Positions 1-7,519 of a DNA stretch of 12,681 bases are shown here, piece after piece. Source of the stretch: DASXMX01 sp036794395 (GTDB taxonomy: Bacteria; Planctomycetota; Phycisphaerae; Tepidisphaerales; Tepidisphaeraceae); contig DAIRGS010000209.1 of the NCBI GenBank assembly GCA_036794395.1, forward strand, positions 1-12,681. The letters run 5' to 3'. Position numbers and translations under genes: made by a program. The notes under the pieces were generated by a model that was given only the letters and a program-made list of their open reading frames with translations, did no database searches and had not been told where the DNA came from. Position 1 is the stretch's first letter; every line of letters starts with the position of its first letter.

Positions 1-9
1 GCCCCCGAC

Positions 10-58
10 CACGGCCTGTCTTCGACCCTGAGGCTCAGACCCGACGGGGAAGGCCGTG
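10..58. repeat. Inverted repeat downstream of the SecA-like gene
   Basis: CACGGCCT at 10-17 pairs with AGGCCGTG at 51-58 (8 of 8), and CTGAG at 28-32 mirrors CTCAG at 34-38 inside it. It lies about 40 nt past the stop codon of the minus-strand SecA-like gene, where the operon's mRNA would end. No T-run follows it on the minus strand; the only A/T run (64-70) lies on the gene side of the hairpin. It is therefore not a standard intrinsic terminator. A dispersed palindromic repeat is equally possible. Confidence 0.35.
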
Positions 59-97
59 CCACTAAAAAAACAATATCGCGAAATTGCGCACAGTCAT

Positions 98-2035
98 TTA
101 AAACGGAAGACTCTGATCCATCCAGTCGTCGTTCTTCAAGACCTGCTTGCGGCTGAATCGCGCCATTCGTTCGGCACGCGCCTGGGCGACGTGAATCAGC
201 TTCGGAGCGCCGATCGTTTTCCACATCTTGCGTAAGCCGTTGGCGTGACGAATGAACAGGTCGTCCTCGGCACATGCGAACATCTGGGCGCACCCGGGAT
301 CTCCCTGACGAGCAGCCCGGCCAAACAACTGACGATCGACGCGATGCGAAGTATGCGGCTCGGTCGCGATCACGTGCAGCCCGCCAAGCTCGGTGACGCC
401 TTTTGCCAGTTTAATGTCGGTGCCGCGACCGGCCATGTTCGTGGCGACAGTCACCGTACCGAGGTGCCCCGCGTCGGCAACGATTGATGCTTCCTGTGCG
501 GTCTGCGTGGCATTGAGCACGCGATGAACGACACCCTTTGAATCCAGGCGCTTGCTGACTTCTTCGCTGGCCAGCACGCTGCGGGTACCGATCAGGATCG
601 GAACTCCCTTTTGATGCAACTCGGCCACACGTTCGACCACCGCATCCCATTTCTCGTCCGCCGTCTCATACATCCGCACCGGGAGCTGAACGCGAATACA
701 CGGGCGGTTGGTGGGGATCCGAATCACCGGCCGCTGGTAGATCTGCCAAAGTTCGGGGGCCGCTTCCCAGGCCGTTCCGGTCATTCCGCACATCTTGGGA
801 TATTGCCGGAAGAAACGCTGGAAGCTGAGGCGCGCCAGGTTTTCTGAATCGGCGGTGATCTTTGCGCCCTCTTTCACCTCGATCGCCTGGTGCAGGCCAT
901 GCTGCCACGATCGATCCTTCATGATACGGCCAGTAGCTTCGTCGATGATCTGAACTTTGCCGTCCTCGCCCACCAGGTACTGTTCATCGCGCGTATAGCA
1001 GTGGATCCCGGTCAGTGCGTTAGTGACCAGTTCCTCGCGGCGGCGTTTGCCCTTTCCAAAAACCGTCCCCTCGGCGATTCGATCCAGCGTACGGTGGCCA
1101 CGCTCCTTCATTTCGCATCGGCGGGACGTGCGATCGATGGTGAAGTCCTTATCAAGCTCGAGTTCTTTCGCGAGGTTGTAGGCCGCCTCGTAGTAGGTAC
1201 GGTTGCCTTCATAATCGGGCTTATTAGAAATGATGAGCGGCGTAACGCCTTCATCAATCAACAGACTGTCCGCTTCGTCTACGATCGTTTTGAAAAGCCC
1301 CGGCACCTGTAGCTGCCGGCCAACGTCTCCTCCGAGCATCATTCCAACTGTCGTCTGCATGCTGGTGCGCAAGGTGCCAAGCTTGATCTGATCGCGCAGG
1401 AAATCCGCCACCAGTTCCTTGCTCGTGCAATAGACCACGCTGCGGCGGTAGTGCTCCAAACGCTCTTGTACGGTGGTCTCGTGAGTGATGAAGCCCGTGG
1501 TGAGGCCCATGTATGTATAGACCGGCCCCATCTCCTCGGCGTCGCGCTCAACCAGATAGTCGTTGACGGTAATGACATGAACTGGCTTACCAGCCAGCCC
1601 AAGAATCGATGCGGCAACAGCCGCCGTTAGCGTCTTTCCTTCACCGGTCGCCATTTCGGCGACCGCGCCGCGAATCATCGCCACGGCTCCCATGATCTGC
1701 ACGGGAAACGGGCGCATGCCGACTGATCGAAGACACGCTTCACGCGCCAAAGCCAAAGCTCGATCAAGGTGCGGCCCGACCAGCTTGTCGCGCCGCGCCA
1801 ATTCGCGAACCTCATTCACAGCTTCGTAAAAACCCGCCGACCCAAGCTTTTTAATCTCCGGCTCGCACGCTTCAACTCGCACTGCCAGGGCCTTCAATTG
1901 CGACAGCACCGGCTGGCGATTCTTAAACCACCCCCAGAACACGTTCGCCATCGCGTCCAGACCCTTGAGCTCAGGCGCTTTCACCCGCCGGGCGTCAAAG
2001 ATCTGCCACAATTCCTTGGTTGCAAGTTCGGACAT
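98..2035 (-). CDS. SecA-like preprotein translocase ATPase, C-terminally short form
   Basis: 645-residue SecA-family DEAD-type motor, expected to couple ATP hydrolysis to protein movement at the cytoplasmic membrane. Visible features, in order: Walker A MATGEGKT (128-135); ITVNDYLVERD (155-165); the YCTSKELVADFLRD segment (202-215); Walker B VDEADSLLIDE (252-262); a preprotein-crosslinking-like region (about 271-400); MCGMTGTA (415-422); VATNMAGRGTDIKL (530-543); and the arginine-finger motif GRAARQGDPG (572-581). Canonical SecA is about 800-900 residues. This one ends at RKQVLKNDDWMDQSLPF, where the helical scaffold would continue into the wing domain, two-helix finger and zinc-binding tail, so those parts are absent. 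DEGVTPLIIS replaces the usual DEARTPLIIS. ATG at 2035 has no clear Shine-Dalgarno; the next upstream gene ends 166 nt away. It is last in the adaptor/M50 operon. Family assignment is certain. A role as an accessory, substrate-dedicated SecA is inference. Confidence 0.93.
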   Translation of the reverse strand: MSELATKELWQIFDARRVKAPELKGLDAMANVFWGWFKNRQPVLSQLKALAVRVEACEPEIKKLGSAGFYEAVNEVRELARRDKLVGPHLDRALALAREACLRSVGMRPFPVQIMGAVAMIRGAVAEMATGEGKTLTAAVAASILGLAGKPVHVITVNDYLVERDAEEMGPVYTYMGLTTGFITHETTVQERLEHYRRSVVYCTSKELVADFLRDQIKLGTLRTSMQTTVGMMLGGDVGRQLQVPGLFKTIVDEADSLLIDEGVTPLIISNKPDYEGNRTYYEAAYNLAKELELDKDFTIDRTSRRCEMKERGHRTLDRIAEGTVFGKGKRRREELVTNALTGIHCYTRDEQYLVGEDGKVQIIDEATGRIMKDRSWQHGLHQAIEVKEGAKITADSENLARLSFQRFFRQYPKMCGMTGTAWEAAPELWQIYQRPVIRIPTNRPCIRVQLPVRMYETADEKWDAVVERVAELHQKGVPILIGTRSVLASEEVSKRLDSKGVVHRVLNATQTAQEASIVADAGHLGTVTVATNMAGRGTDIKLAKGVTELGGLHVIATEPHTSHRVDRQLFGRAARQGDPGCAQMFACAEDDLFIRHANGLRKMWKTIGAPKLIHVAQARAERMARFSRKQVLKNDDWMDQSLPF

Positions 2036-2062
2036 AAAAATTCAGACGTAACAACACTTCCG

Positions 2063-2196
2063 ACTCAGCACTTTAAGCAGTTTCCGTGTTGGTGTAGCGT
2101 CCACGCATTCCGCGCCCCGCGAGCGGGGCCGCTAAACTTGGGATGGCAAACGCTACACCTTCCTGATAAACGCTCTAACACTCAGCACTCAGCACT
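2063..2196. repeat. ACTCAGCACT repeat copies flanking a palindromic element
   Basis: ACTCAGCACT occurs at 2063-2072, 2180-2189 and 2187-2196, the last two overlapping with a 7-nt period. All lie in the 166-nt spacer between the M50/HlyD gene and the SecA-like gene. The same motif, in both orientations, fills the next spacer upstream in the operon (4439-4548). The two outer groups bracket the separate 2091-2159 inverted-repeat element. No coding potential is evident here. This is probably a dispersed intergenic repeat; its function is unknown. Confidence 0.7.
2091..2159. repeat. 69-bp palindromic element with 10-bp inverted ends
   Basis: GGTGTAGCGT at 2091-2100 is the exact reverse complement of ACGCTACACC at 2150-2159. 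Inside, GCCCCGC (2114-2120) and GCGGGGC (2123-2129) form a second, tight GC stem. The layout resembles a miniature inverted-repeat or REP-like element sitting inside an operon spacer. A transcript could fold and attenuate or process the mRNA before the SecA-like gene, but no T-run follows, so a terminator call is not supported. Confidence 0.6.
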
Positions 2197-2201
2197 CGAT
2201 C

Positions 2202-4430
2202 CTATAGCCACTTCGCGCTCGCGCCCTTCGCCTCCATCAGCTGCCAGGCACGCCGCATCCACTGCCAGATCAGCGGCTTCTTCTGAAGCTTGAACCGGAC
2301 ATAAGCGCGCTGCCCGGTCACAAATTCACCCAGATCATCCGTCACCACGCGGGCACGGAACTCGGGCGTGGCAAGCGTGCCCTCGTTGCGGTCTGAAGGA
2401 TTCAGAACGGATTGGCCACCGCCCATCGGTGTAAGTGCCTGGCTGATCGGCTTGCTCTGAGCCGGCGTCAGGAATGCCGACATCGCCTTCAGCTTGTGCG
2501 GGATGTCGCCCACCATCCGCACCTCGGTATGATCCTGAATCCAGTTTAATTGCTGATCGAGCAGCTGATAGTCATCCTGCGGCAATGCGGCCTCGACAAA
2601 CTGCCGGCGTGTGTCCACCACGCGAAGCAACTCATGCTTCGACGGCTGGAAATATCGCCCGGTCGTGTACTCCATGTTTGGAGCGATCAGCTGACCGTCG
2701 ATCGGAGCGCGAATGGTAAGCTTCTCAACTTTACGTTGCATAAGGTCACGTTGCTCGGTGAGTACAACAAGCTCCGCCTCTTTCGAATGCCTTTCATTCG
2801 CGCTGATCGCCGTGGAGGCGTTTCGCTCCAACGTTATTTGCTCGATCTTGGCGTTCTGCACCTTCAGTTCGGTGGTGAGGGGCTCATTCTCCAGAACCAT
2901 TAAGACCTGGCCGGCCTTCACCCAATCGCCATCTTTCAATCTGCTGCCGTCGACGTTCTTCCCGATCTCCCGCACAAAGCCCGGCTGCTCGATGTACTTC
3001 TGCTGCGCGTAGGCCGGGCTCACCGACAATACACCCTCAGCATCGATGTTCACCGGAAACTTGATCACCCCAATTACGACTACAGCAGCAGCCGCCACCC
3101 CCAGCGCAAAGGCCACGGCACGCGGACGTTTTCGATGCAGCTCAGGGTCCGTGCCCACATATTTAACGACCTTGTAGCACGGCACCAGGAACCACGTCGC
3201 GATACCGCTGATCGCCATCAGCGGCCCAATCACTGGCAGCTCGTAAGCCACGATTAACAGGATCACAAACCCCACAAATGCACGGTAGATGGACGACGCA
3301 ATGGAATACGTGAACAGCCAGAACCGCTGAAGCGCGGGAGGAAGCGGCTGGGTCAGCTTGATTCTGAACACATAACGCTTGATCAACCCCAGCGTGTATT
3401 CGCTGCTCTTCTGTCGGAGGTTTGGAATCTCCAGGAAATCCGAAAGGATGTAGTAACCGTCGTAACGCAGCAGCGGGTTGGCGTTGAAGACAATCGTCGT
3501 CACCGATGCGATGAGCATTGCGTTAAATGCAAGCTGCGAAACGACGCTATGGATGTCCCCCACCGACACCCAGATGAACGCCGCAATGGAAGCGACGAAC
3601 AACTCGACAATCATGCCGCCGGCGCCGACGAAGATGCGATGCCATTTATTAGGAAATGCCCACGCAGTCGACGCGTCGACATAAGGCGTCGGGATAAACA
3701 CCAGGAACATCACGCCCAGCTCGTGGCACTCGCCGCCAAACCGCCGGCAGCCAAAGGCGTGGCCCAACTCGTGGAGCAGCTTCACCCCCACAAACACCGT
3801 ATAAAGCAGGATCAGGTTGATCGGGTTATTTCGAACGTCGATTGAATTGTGCGCCGCGTCCTTCAGGCTATGGCCCGGTTCATTCCACTTCGGGGCGACC
3901 AGGAAAATCGCCGCGAACACCACCGCCAGCCAGATCATCGCCCCAAATCGGCTGAACGCCATTCGGCACACCGGCATCCACAGCCTCAGAAACCGGTCGG
4001 GGTCCCACATCGGAATGCGCGGGAACAGCATGTTCATCAGGCGGCCCTGAATCTTCCGCTTCGATTGCTGCTTGTGCCGCCGCAATAGAATCGTCGCATC
4101 GGGCGTGATGTCGGCGTCGATCAGGTTCGCCGAATAAAGGTGAGACAGGATCTGAATCACTTCCGGCTGCGTCGGCGCATCGTCTTCAAGTTGCCCGCCG
4201 CACAGATCCCATGCCTGTTCGACTGTTCGCGAGCCATCCAGCAGCGCAACGAATCGATATGCCGGATCGCTGAGCCGATGGAACTGGTTTCCCGCCGGGT
4301 CGCGGACGACGTACCAGCGCTCGCCGCGATAATGCTGCCGGGAGATCTGCGCGCCTGCACGCAACTTCATCCGCAGGCTCTGCACCCGATACCACGATTC
4401 AGAAAATGTCGGTCGCAGTTGGAGAGTCAT
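2202..4430 (-). CDS. PqqD-like / M50 site-2 protease / HlyD adaptor fusion
   Basis: 742-residue polytopic inner-membrane protein. Residues about 30-110 resemble a PqqD-like winged-helix peptide-binding domain. A multi-TM core follows, with the zinc motif HELGH (220-224) and the second M50 motif NPLLRYDGY (318-326; D324 is the likely third ligand). More TM helices run to about 458. From about 462 comes a HlyD-type adaptor: a first lipoyl-like half (PGFVREIGKNVDGSRLKDGD, 483-502), a coiled-coil hairpin (about 515-570), a second half (RAPIDGQLIAP, 574-584), and a beta-barrel to about 715. Active-site residues are intact, so intramembrane proteolysis is plausible. The combination suggests recognition, cutting and periplasmic hand-off of a peptide or protein, which is inference. 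The start at 4430 lacks a good Shine-Dalgarno but keeps the N-terminal RPTFSESWYRV segment, which I recall from planctomycete relatives. It is third in the operon, 124 nt after the GAF-HlyD gene. Confidence 0.9.
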   Translation of the reverse strand: MTLQLRPTFSESWYRVQSLRMKLRAGAQISRQHYRGERWYVVRDPAGNQFHRLSDPAYRFVALLDGSRTVEQAWDLCGGQLEDDAPTQPEVIQILSHLYSANLIDADITPDATILLRRHKQQSKRKIQGRLMNMLFPRIPMWDPDRFLRLWMPVCRMAFSRFGAMIWLAVVFAAIFLVAPKWNEPGHSLKDAAHNSIDVRNNPINLILLYTVFVGVKLLHELGHAFGCRRFGGECHELGVMFLVFIPTPYVDASTAWAFPNKWHRIFVGAGGMIVELFVASIAAFIWVSVGDIHSVVSQLAFNAMLIASVTTIVFNANPLLRYDGYYILSDFLEIPNLRQKSSEYTLGLIKRYVFRIKLTQPLPPALQRFWLFTYSIASSIYRAFVGFVILLIVAYELPVIGPLMAISGIATWFLVPCYKVVKYVGTDPELHRKRPRAVAFALGVAAAAVVVIGVIKFPVNIDAEGVLSVSPAYAQQKYIEQPGFVREIGKNVDGSRLKDGDWVKAGQVLMVLENEPLTTELKVQNAKIEQITLERNASTAISANERHSKEAELVVLTEQRDLMQRKVEKLTIRAPIDGQLIAPNMEYTTGRYFQPSKHELLRVVDTRRQFVEAALPQDDYQLLDQQLNWIQDHTEVRMVGDIPHKLKAMSAFLTPAQSKPISQALTPMGGGQSVLNPSDRNEGTLATPEFRARVVTDDLGEFVTGQRAYVRFKLQKKPLIWQWMRRAWQLMEAKGASAKWL

Positions 4431-4438
4431 AATAAAAA

Positions 4439-4548
4439 GTGCTGAGTATCAGAATTCGAAATTGCTGAGTGCTGAGTCGCGAGTGCTGAGTCCCTGGTAA
4501 CCGTGCCCAAGTTCTTCACTCAGCACCCGGCACTCAGCACTCAGCACT
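4439..4548. repeat. Fold-back array of GCTGAGT / ACTCAGC repeats
   Basis: The spacer between the GAF-HlyD and M50/HlyD genes holds GCTGAG at 4441, 4464, 4471 and 4485, then the opposite orientation CTCAGC at 4519, 4533 and 4540. Arms 4464-4491 and 4518-4545 are complementary at 25 of 28 positions (blocks of 14 and 9 perfect pairs around a five-base interruption), with a 26-nt loop. The mRNA could form a strong hairpin between the two cistrons. It shares the motif of 2063-2196. It has no CRISPR-like spacing, and its function is unknown. Confidence 0.8.
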
Positions 4549-4554
4549 TCCTTT

Positions 4555-6498
4555 TTACATCCACAGCTTCAGCCGCAGGAAGTCGAGCAGTCGGTGCGTC
4601 CAGACCCACGCGAGCCGTCGCGGGGCGACGTCGATCCGCGCTTCACCCGCCATGCCAGGCCGCCACAACGGCTCCTGGCCCGCGACGATGCCCGACGTAT
4701 CCGCATCGGCGTACACGATGAACGAGTTGCTCCCCTCTTTCACATCAGGCACCGGGATAATCCGGGTGATGGTCATCGGGTACTTGTCCATCGGCAGCGA
4801 ATCGGTGGCGAACCGGCCGCGTGCATCCTTCTTCACATCCTGAATGTCACGCTCGGCAACAGTCAGCTCAAGTCGAAGCTTGTCGCTCTGCATGATCTCA
4901 AACAGCTCTTCGCCAAGCTGCGATTTCTGGCCAAGGTGAGTCGTAAGATCACCCTTCAATATCTGGCCGGAAAACGGCGCTACGACACGGGACTGATTGA
5001 TCTGATGATCGTAAAGCTCGATGTCGTACTGAGCCTGCCTGGCCTTGGCTGCGGCGATCAACATGTCAGCGCTCTTATGCTCACCGCGCGCCTTGCCCTC
5101 CTCGTTCAAAGCCGTGTCCTTCTGTCCCATGGCCGACGACTTGCGAGACAGCAGCTCGTCAATGTCCAACTGCGCCAACAGCTGGCCCTTCTTTACATAG
5201 TCGCCCGGACGCAAGGGATCGCCGGCAGCGTTCTTGCCGATTTCCTGTATCTGGGATTCAAACGGGGCACTGACCGAGATCGTGTCAGGAGCGCGAATCA
5301 CAAACGGCGCGCTCACGTGGTACATCGGCTTGAAAAACGTCACGATCAGAACCAGCGCCAACGACAACGCGATGATGACCTTGGCCAGCATGTAACGCGG
5401 GCCGGTAACGTGCTCCAACTGCGATCGGGCGCTAAGCCCGGCCTTGGTGATCAGCCATCGATCGTTCTGATAACGATCGTGCAACTGCGGAGCCAGCAGG
5501 TCCACCGCCACGGCAAGCCCGTGCATCAGCTGCGGACCCAACTTGGTGCTGGGAAGAAATTCCAGCGTCATCACGCCTTGCACTTCCGCGTTCTGGCGGA
5601 GTGGGATCGACAATATGATGTTGCCGGCCTGCGCGCGGGACATCGCCTGCGCCTCTCGGCTCACGTTCTCGCTGCTCTTGCCGCCCGGATCGAAGCTGAC
5701 AATCTCTTCCTGATCCGCGCACTCTTCCATCACCCGTTCGATCTGAACAATCAGGTCCTGTTTCTTATCGAATTCTTCAGTGTGCGAAAGCGCCTTAACC
5801 TTAATATTCCGGCCCTTGTACCAACCCAGCGCAACCCGGCTCGCGCCCGATCGATTGGCCAGCTCGTTACACAGGTTCATCGCCGCCGAGGGGAATCCTT
5901 CGGCTGTCGCAACGGCGCTGGCCAACTGAAGCACGTGCTGATGGCTATGGGCGATCAGCCGGGCCTGGTCTACGCTGTGACGAAGTTGAAATAGCTCGAA
6001 ATACCCAGCCACCAACTGCATCGACGTCAGCCGCTGCTTGGCGCGCTCCTGGTTCATGCAGCGCGTGATCACCGCCGACACCGCCACCGCACTACCCTCA
6101 GCGCGCAGCAGGGTAATCAGACAATATTGGGATTCAGGCTGGTACGCGTCTCCCACCCCGATCTCGATGGCCCCGTCCTTGCCCTCTTTCACGCAAGGCT
6201 TCACCAATTCGATGAAAGCCTTCACTGCGGCTTCACGCACATCAGGTGCGCTGTTGTCCGGCCGGACGTGTGCCAGCAACCGAAGCTGCTTGGCCCCTTC
6301 TTCGCCATTTTCGATGAGGAAGCCGATGGCCTCCGTGCCGACGACCGTGGTCGCCTGCGTGGTGATGAGGTCCTGCACAAAGGCCGGCAGGTTCGGCGCA
6401 TCGAGCAACCGCTGCACCATCGGTGCGCGTTGACCGCTGGGCTGTTCCTGTTCGGTTTCTTCCGAATATTCAGACGTTTCAACTGTTCCTGATGCCAC
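4555..6498 (-). CDS. GAF-like sensor region fused to HlyD-family membrane adaptor
   Basis: 647 residues from the chosen start. Residues 1-27 are acidic and Gln/Ser rich. Residues about 28-185 are a soluble region I cannot name. Residues about 195-340 look like a GAF domain, with a typical ending of IPLRQNAEVQGVMTLEF. One TM helix lies at about 369-388. A HlyD-type adaptor follows: first lipoyl half (APFESQIQEIGKNAAGD), hairpin (about 445-500), second half (VVAPFSGQILKGD), beta-barrel to about 625, and an amphipathic tail (WVWTHRLLDFLRLKLW). The inferred topology is a cytoplasmic sensor and a periplasmic adaptor. GTG at 6498 is preferred over an upstream TTG at 6549 because GGGAGG lies 9 nt before it. 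Second in the operon, it starts 75 nt after the previous stop. Its tail resembles the end of the M50/HlyD protein, as though the two adaptors form a pair. The HlyD call is firm; the GAF call is moderate; the signal sensed is unknown. Confidence 0.85.
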   Translation of the reverse strand: MASGTVETSEYSEETEQEQPSGQRAPMVQRLLDAPNLPAFVQDLITTQATTVVGTEAIGFLIENGEEGAKQLRLLAHVRPDNSAPDVREAAVKAFIELVKPCVKEGKDGAIEIGVGDAYQPESQYCLITLLRAEGSAVAVSAVITRCMNQERAKQRLTSMQLVAGYFELFQLRHSVDQARLIAHSHQHVLQLASAVATAEGFPSAAMNLCNELANRSGASRVALGWYKGRNIKVKALSHTEEFDKKQDLIVQIERVMEECADQEEIVSFDPGGKSSENVSREAQAMSRAQAGNIILSIPLRQNAEVQGVMTLEFLPSTKLGPQLMHGLAVAVDLLAPQLHDRYQNDRWLITKAGLSARSQLEHVTGPRYMLAKVIIALSLALVLIVTFFKPMYHVSAPFVIRAPDTISVSAPFESQIQEIGKNAAGDPLRPGDYVKKGQLLAQLDIDELLSRKSSAMGQKDTALNEEGKARGEHKSADMLIAAAKARQAQYDIELYDHQINQSRVVAPFSGQILKGDLTTHLGQKSQLGEELFEIMQSDKLRLELTVAERDIQDVKKDARGRFATDSLPMDKYPMTITRIIPVPDVKEGSNSFIVYADADTSGIVAGQEPLWRPGMAGEARIDVAPRRLAWVWTHRLLDFLRLKLWM

Positions 6499-6506
6499 GG
6501 CCTGTG

Positions 6507-6513
6507 ACCTCCC
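6507..6513 (-). promoter_or_regulatory. Shine-Dalgarno for the GAF-HlyD gene
   Basis: Minus-strand GGGAGGT, 9 nt between GGAGG and the GTG at 6498. It is the strongest ribosome-binding site seen in the operon. It sets the start of the gene downstream of the longer open frame that begins with TTG at 6549. Confidence 0.6.
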
Positions 6514-6573
6514 GATCTGTGACTGACAATTCCTGGTCGCACTCCCCAAACAAAACCGCTCCCGCGATTCTCC

Positions 6574-7479
6574 CTATCGATTCGAGGCTGCCGCCCCTAC
6601 CGGAGCAGCGCCCGTTGGCATCCTTACCATCACCTGCAAGCCCGAGCTACGACCCTCCGGGTTGGGCATTTCCAATTGAACGTATTCCATGTTGCTTTGC
6701 GCATCCGCCTGGGGGCGAATGAAGTGAATTTTCGCGTCCCGCCACTTCCCGGCCTTGTCCTCGTCAACATACTGAACCTGAAGCACTGTCTTCAGCGAAT
6801 CCGCCTTGAGTCGGGTCACCAACGGCGCCGGCAGCCAGACCTCAACGTAAAGCGGATCGTTCTTCACGATCGTGATCGTCGGGTGCTGTGTATCGTTGTT
6901 GGCCAGTTCCCCTTCGTGCGTGTTGATTTCCGAAACAATACCGTCGATTTTCGAGTTCAGCTTCTTCTGCTTGATCCGGGCCTTTTGCTCAAGAAGATCG
7001 GCCTGGGACTGGTCTTGCTTAAATACGGCGCTCTGGCCCTTCAACGAATCGATATGGACCTGCAGCCGTGCTTCTTCAACATCGCCGATATTCGCCGACT
7101 TGCTGAGGAGCATCTTCTCCTTGCGCTCAAGATCAACCTGATCCTTGCCCTCCTGCGCCTTGGCCGCTTCTATTTCCAAACCAGTCGCCTTCGACTGTAG
7201 CTCCAGTGAACGAAGGTGAGCCTCATCACCTTCAATGTTCTGCTCAGCCAGAAGCTCCCCGGCCTTAACCACGTCCCCTTCCTTCACCAGCAGCTTCTGC
7301 ACAACGCCCGGCACGTCGAAATTCTGCTGTCGCTTTTGAGACGGTGACGTAATCGCGGGGAAAGGGGTGGAGGTGTCCTCAGAACCGGGCCCAGCCGCCA
7401 GGCACAATCCACTCAACGACAATGCGGCCAGGCTCGCGCGAGTCCACGACATTCGGTTTCGACGAGGGTTGGTATTCAT
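6574..7479 (-). CDS. Exported HlyD/RND-type periplasmic adaptor protein
   Basis: 301 residues from ATG 7479, chosen because GGAAGGG precedes it and because it opens with a basic stretch and hydrophobic signal sequence (NPRRNRM...ASLAALSLSGLCLAAG, about 5-30). An in-frame TTG at 7509 would overlap the predicted promoter. The mature part has a first lipoyl-like half (VPGVVQKLLVKEGDVVKAGE, 56-75), a long charged coiled-coil hairpin (about 85-175), a second half (KIDGIVSEINTHEGE, 177-191), and a beta-barrel/membrane-proximal region (about 205-290). HlyD and MFP family adaptors bridge inner-membrane transporters to outer-membrane channels. Unlike the next two gene products, this one has no C-terminal membrane anchor and should be periplasmic. 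The Cys in the signal does not sit in a good lipobox. It is probably the first gene of the operon. Its partner transporter is not in the window. Confidence 0.87.
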   Translation of the reverse strand: MNTNPRRNRMSWTRASLAALSLSGLCLAAGPGSEDTSTPFPAITSPSQKRQQNFDVPGVVQKLLVKEGDVVKAGELLAEQNIEGDEAHLRSLELQSKATGLEIEAAKAQEGKDQVDLERKEKMLLSKSANIGDVEEARLQVHIDSLKGQSAVFKQDQSQADLLEQKARIKQKKLNSKIDGIVSEINTHEGELANNDTQHPTITIVKNDPLYVEVWLPAPLVTRLKADSLKTVLQVQYVDEDKAGKWRDAKIHFIRPQADAQSNMEYVQLEMPNPEGRSSGLQVMVRMPTGAAPVGAAASNR

Positions 7480-7510
7480 GCTCAAATGGCCCTTCCGGGA
7501 AATCGCCAAA

Positions 7511-7519
7511 AGTATAACA
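7511..7519 (-). promoter_or_regulatory. Candidate extended -10 promoter of the adaptor operon
   Basis: The minus strand reads TGTTATACT, an extended -10 (TGn plus TATACT). It sits about 31 nt upstream of the ATG at 7479, giving a predicted leader of about 25 nt that contains the GGAAGGG ribosome-binding site. No convincing -35 is visible, which fits the extended -10 class. The call is based on pattern and position only. Confidence 0.45.

Noticed and set aside
2091..2159. Rho-independent terminator before the SecA-like gene
   Set aside because: The stems are strong, but no T-run follows on the minus strand, so the sequence does not meet the usual criteria.
4439..4548. Possible CRISPR array
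   Set aside because: Repeats are 7-10 nt, overlapping or irregularly spaced, and in both orientations. There are no unique spacers and no cas genes.
4594..5994. 466-codon open frame on the plus strand
   Set aside because: It lies opposite the GAF-HlyD gene, has Arg/His/Gln-rich composition and no recognisable motif. It is a shadow caused by codon bias of the real gene.
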